Origin: Thermoanaerobaculia bacterium
GTDB lineage: Bacteria; Acidobacteriota; Thermoanaerobaculia; Multivoradales; JAHEKO01
Direction of reading: 5' to 3'
Length of the DNA stretch: 7,817 nucleotides
NCBI GenBank assembly: GCA_029287645.1
Contig: JARFQS010000571.1
Coordinates: 1-7,817, forward strand
This document shows positions 5,157 through 7,817 of this stretch, in pieces (the stretch's first letter is position 1; the number at the start of each line of letters is the position of its first letter). The position numbers and the translations under genes are program-made. A model generated the notes under the pieces. That model made no database searches. It had not been told where the DNA came from and saw only the letters and a program-made list of their open reading frames with translations.

Positions 5157-6764
5157 TCAGCCTGACGGTTCGCGGTCGTCGGTCGACGGTCCGGGTTCGT
5201 CGAGCTCGATGTCGATCACCCCACCCGCTTCCGGCTCCGTGTAGGGATACTCGGGCTCCGTTGGCGGATCGGGCTCGACCGGCGGAGGCGTCGGGGCGAC
5301 GGGTGCCGGTGGTGCCGCCTGTCCACCCCAGCCCTCTGCGGTGCCAAAGCGCGTCAGGACGGCGGCACCGAAGCCCACGGTCCAAGCTACGTACTTCACC
5401 AAGGCTCCGAAGATCGCGAACATCATCACGAAGAACCAGAGCCAGCCGCCACCGTAATCGAGCAGATCGGCGATCACGGACCAGATGGCGATTGCGGCGA
5501 TACCCACGATCAGCACCAGATAGGGGCTGGCCAGGTTCCAGCCGAACCTCTCCTCCAGAATCCGTCCGAGCCTCAAAGCGACGGCACAGAAGCCCATGAA
5601 GGCCAGCAGCATGAGGCCCAGTATGGCGAAGGGCAGCAGCAGCAGGAGGGGGATCCCGATGATCGAGATCACCAGCACCAGCAACACGACGATGAACAGC
5701 GGCAAGATCAGGATCTGCGACAGCAGTCCGACCAGCCCGGACTTCCAGGGCTCCGTGGCCACCTTACGCTCCATCCGCTCCAGTGGCTTGCGGCCGAGTA
5801 GTAGCACCAGGCACGCGAACAGCACGAACATGATCAGAGCGAAACCCTCCCACGCCGCGCTCATGGCCACGTCCATGGGGCCAAAGTCGTGCCAGTCGTC
5901 GTCCCGGTACCACCTACCGGGGTTGAAGATGGCCCCACCGCCGGGGCGCCAGAACGGAAAGCCCTTGCCAAATGGCACCTCGACTCGCTGGCCACCAATC
6001 TCCACGTCGTCTTCCTCGTCGATCGTGCCACCCACGGAGACCACGTCCCCAGCCACTTCGGCGCCCGATTCCAGCCTGACGTTGCCACCCACCGAGACGA
6101 CATCTCCAGTCACCTCGCCTGAGATCGTCGCCGAGCTCCCAATGGCCGCGGCATCGCCCTTGACGACTCCGCGAACGGTCAGCGGCGCTCCGAAGACGAC
6201 GGCCTCGCGTGCGACCTCGTCCTCTTCTACCGTAAGGCTGGTTCCGAAGACGACCTGGGTGTCCTTCTTGCGCAGCTTCTTCTCGAGGGAGCGGACCTTC
6301 TCTTCCGCCTCAGCGAGATCCTCTTCGGTCTCGACCACCACCTCGGCAATGACGGTAGCTTCCTCGGGCTCGGCCGAGAACAGTTCCCTCAAGCGGGTTT
6401 CATCCAACTCGGACAGCTGCAGAACCAGATTCGAGTCGGCCTCACCGAGGCGCTCGCGCAAATCCTCGATGCTGACCACCTCGCCGTCGGCTGCCAACTC
6501 CTGCCCACTGATCTCGATCGTGCCCACCACGCTCTCGTCATCCAGCGCCTCGAGCAGGACTCCCCTGCTCAGCAGCTTGACATCGAAGCGCTCCAGAGTG
6601 CGCTCGCGGAGCTCGAAGTCCTCCGGCTCCAGAACGACCGTCGCCGTCACCTCGACCTGGGCCCCGAGAGGGGCACCTCCGAGGACGATCAGAGCCAGTG
6701 CCCACACACCCATCCAGGCGCCCAGCCATTTCTTACCTGCTTGGTTTTCAGATCGAATGAACAT
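5157..6764 (-). CDS. Bactofilin-like (polymer-forming) membrane protein with signal peptide and acidic proline-rich tail
   Basis: A 535-residue envelope protein. Residues 1-35 form a signal peptide (basic KK, hydrophobic core, likely cleavage after LGA). Residues 36-170 are acidic, with a probable coiled coil at about 146-168. Residues 170-262 contain short valine/glycine repeats such as GDVVSVGGNV and GDVVSVGGTI (220-248), the right-handed beta-helix pattern of bactofilins. A WRPGGG/WYRDDDWHDFG linker precedes about five membrane segments (about 305-324, 345-368, 371-396, 412-433, 440-470). Basic residues in the 325-341 and 398-406 loops put those loops in the cytoplasm and the beta-helix outside. 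The tail (484-530) is proline-rich then acidic. The start is ATG 6764, with AGGAG eight bases upstream; the GTG at 6773 would abut that site. The gene overlaps the upstream gene by 17 bp. Its function is unproven; an envelope-stress sensor or scaffold role is inference from the sigma-factor operon. Confidence 0.85.
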   Translation of the reverse strand: MFIRSENQAGKKWLGAWMGVWALALIVLGGAPLGAQVEVTATVVLEPEDFELRERTLERFDVKLLSRGVLLEALDDESVVGTIEISGQELAADGEVVSIEDLRERLGEADSNLVLQLSELDETRLRELFSAEPEEATVIAEVVVETEEDLAEAEEKVRSLEKKLRKKDTQVVFGTSLTVEEDEVAREAVVFGAPLTVRGVVKGDAAAIGSSATISGEVTGDVVSVGGNVRLESGAEVAGDVVSVGGTIDEEDDVEIGGQRVEVPFGKGFPFWRPGGGAIFNPGRWYRDDDWHDFGPMDVAMSAAWEGFALIMFVLFACLVLLLGRKPLERMERKVATEPWKSGLVGLLSQILILPLFIVVLLVLVISIIGIPLLLLLPFAILGLMLLAFMGFCAVALRLGRILEERFGWNLASPYLVLIVGIAAIAIWSVIADLLDYGGGWLWFFVMMFAIFGALVKYVAWTVGFGAAVLTRFGTAEGWGGQAAPPAPVAPTPPPVEPDPPTEPEYPYTEPEAGGVIDIELDEPGPSTDDREPSG

Positions 6765-7293
6765 AACGAGCACTCCTCTCGGAATCGATCAAGCCCTGCA
6801 AGAGGCGAAACGCGACGAGGCTCAAAATCACACTCACCGCCATCACGCCCAAGAATATCGGGGACGAAAAGACCGAGGACAGAACCGCACCTGCCTCGGA
6901 AACATCCCTCCAGTAGGCCAGGCCGGAGCCCAGGCGCTGAAAGAATGCCACCAGACCACCCAGGATCACACCAATCATTCGGGCCGGTTGTAGAAGACCC
7001 AGGGTGGGTTGAAGAAGACTGGGAACGAGGACAGCCGCCAATCCAGAGAGAAGCAGGCTGATCGCCAGGGTGAACCGCAATGCCCAGGCAGGATCCAGAA
7101 GGCCCGTTCGCCCTGGCTCGGGAGCGATTCCGGCCGAAACCAGCACCCGCTCGGCAAACCCGACTGGGATCGGCGCCTCGGGGAGCCTCGACATCACCTG
7201 CCGCAAGGCCTGTTCGGATTCCTGATCAGAGCCCACCTGTTCCCGCTCCAACCAGTCCTGAACGGCCTTTTTGAGACTTTGATTCACCTTCAT
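6748..7293 (-). CDS. Three-helix membrane protein in anti-sigma position
   Basis: A 181-residue protein lying between an ECF sigma gene (61 bp upstream) and the bactofilin-like gene (17-bp overlap), the usual place for the sigma factor's membrane-bound antagonist. Residues 1-65 are soluble and mostly helical, with LPEAPIPVGFAERVLVSAG (37-55). This resembles the proline-then-F-x-x-R-V segment often seen before the membrane part of anti-sigma factors. There are three likely membrane segments at about 71-95, 104-120 and 144-166, and a short basic tail. The zinc-binding His-x3-Cys-x2-Cys motif of classical ZAS anti-sigma factors is absent and the protein contains no cysteine, so membership is suggested by context more than by sequence. 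Start: GAGGAG sits only one base before the ATG at 7293. The GTG at codon 3 (7287) has a better seven-base spacing and may be the real start. Anti-sigma function is inference. Confidence 0.75.
   Translation of the reverse strand: MKVNQSLKKAVQDWLEREQVGSDQESEQALRQVMSRLPEAPIPVGFAERVLVSAGIAPEPGRTGLLDPAWALRFTLAISLLLSGLAAVLVPSLLQPTLGLLQPARMIGVILGGLVAFFQRLGSGLAYWRDVSEAGAVLSSVFSSPIFLGVMAVSVILSLVAFRLLQGLIDSERSARYVHSI
6773..6777 (-). promoter_or_regulatory. Ribosome binding site deciding the bactofilin-like start
   Basis: AGGAG on the minus strand (within GAGAGGAG), eight bases before ATG 6764. It lies inside the coding region of the preceding gene. Because it abuts the upstream GTG at 6773, that GTG is unlikely to be the start. 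Confidence 0.75.
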
Positions 7294-7354
7294 TCTCCTC
7301 TAAAGCGCCCTACGTGGCCTTCCACCCGGAAGTTTCGCCTATTTCCGAGCCTTT

Positions 7355-7778
7355 TCAACGCTTCTTCGGCTCCCAGCCTCGAGCCGTCAGATAACGAGCC
7401 ATTGCCTTGCGGGCTCGGAACAAATGGGTCTTCACCGTGCCGAGGGGAAGGTCTGTGACCTCGGCAATTTCTTCGTAGGACAGTCCCTCATGGAAACGCA
7501 GCAGCACGACCTCCCGGTACTCCGGCCGCAGCCTCTCCAGGGAGGCCTCCATGTCTCTTGCCAGGTCCTGTCGCTGGAGTGCCGAATCGGGGGCCTCCGA
7601 GTCCCTGTCCGGCACTACCGCGAGCAAATCGGGCTCGCCGTCCGGCGTCTCCAACGCTACGGTATCCAGCTGTTTCCGACGCAGGTGGTCGATCGCGGTA
7701 TTGTGCGCGATCTTGAACAGCCAGCTCGAGAACTTGCGATTCAGATCGAAGGTCCCCAATGCCCGAAACGCCTTGACG
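7355..7778 (-). CDS. ECF-type RNA polymerase sigma factor (sigma-70 family), 5' end missing
   Basis: The last 140 residues of an extracytoplasmic-function sigma factor. The first genomic codons read VKAFRALGTFDLNRKF, followed by SSWLFKIAHNTAIDHLRRKQ. This is the end of region 2 (2.3-2.4), which melts and reads the -10 element. A charged linker (about 38-70) leads to region 4, with LRPEYREVVLLRFHEGLSYE, EIAEVTDLPLGTVKTHLF and RARKAMARYL, the helix-turn-helix that reads the -35 element. About 40-60 N-terminal residues (region 1.2 and start of region 2) are lost at the contig end. The open frame appears to continue into an ATG/GTG-started extension containing MCIRDS, but those codons are sequencing adapter and must be left out. 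The gene leads the operon with the membrane protein and bactofilin-like gene, a layout typical of a sigma/anti-sigma pair. The subgroup cannot be assigned from this fragment. Confidence 0.93.
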
Positions 7779-7817
7779 CTGTCTCTTATACACATCTCCG
7801 AGCCCACGAGACGAACA
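7779..7817. other. Untrimmed Nextera (Tn5) sequencing adapter at contig end, not genomic
   Basis: From 7779 the sequence reads CTGTCTCTTATACACATCT, the 19-bp Tn5 mosaic end, directly followed by CCGAGCCCACGAGAC (ending at 7812), the Nextera read-2 adapter. The last five bases, GAACA, would be the start of the i7 index. On the minus strand this translates to the well-known artefact peptides MCIRDS and YKRQ in two frames. Genomic sequence ends at 7778. Confidence 0.98.

Noticed and set aside
4776..5165. Small open frames of 81-121 aa on both strands in the intergenic gap
   Set aside because: They read through tandem octamers and hairpins, lack ribosome binding sites and have low-complexity composition.
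5596..6993. 465-aa plus-strand open frame very rich in Ser, Thr, Arg and Pro
   Set aside because: It is the complement of the bactofilin-like gene. Its composition is what antisense of G+C-rich, Glu/Val-rich coding sequence produces.
7779..7807. N-terminal extension MGSEMCIRDS on the sigma factor, and a second frame with YKRQ
   Set aside because: Both are translations of the sequencing adapter.

Overview
This is a G+C-rich bacterial chromosomal fragment, about 60-65% G+C by eye. It encodes ordinary housekeeping and regulatory genes, with no sign of phage, plasmid or insertion-sequence genes. A sigma-54-type activator, an ECF sigma factor and RecD2 together fit a Gram-negative or related lineage such as Acidobacteriota or the former Deltaproteobacteria. 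Sequence alone does not settle the phylum. The last 39 bases are not genomic: they match an untrimmed Nextera (Tn5) sequencing adapter, so the window is the end of a draft or metagenomic contig.

Layout, left to right. (1) The left edge cuts into pdxJ (vitamin B6 synthesis, + strand). It converges with a two-gene minus-strand operon: an NtrC-type sigma-54 response regulator and, four bases downstream, a 71-residue protein of unknown function. (2) The regulator gene is divergent from recD2 (a RecD-like helicase, + strand). The 99-bp spacer between them holds two overlapping inverted repeats. (3) A 505-bp non-coding stretch between the convergent ends of recD2 and the next operon is unusually rich in structure. 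It has a head-to-head pair of REP-like palindromes whose stems covary, a 9-bp inverted repeat, five tandem octamers, a G+C hairpin, a roughly 100-nt imperfect hairpin, and a rho-independent terminator. (4) A minus-strand operon runs leftward from the contig end: an ECF sigma factor (5' end missing), a three-helix membrane protein in the usual anti-sigma position, and a bactofilin-like membrane protein whose coding sequence overlaps the gene before it by 17 bp.

How the genes may work together: the sigma/membrane protein/bactofilin-like operon reads as a cell-envelope sensing module. The membrane protein would restrain the sigma factor, and the third protein would be either the sensor or an effector of the response. 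The response regulator has no histidine kinase beside it here. Its target promoters are unknown, although the symmetric site in its own upstream region is a candidate for autoregulation. The most unusual content is the repeat cluster at about 4694-5080 and the bactofilin-like protein predicted to place its polymer-forming repeats outside the cytoplasm.
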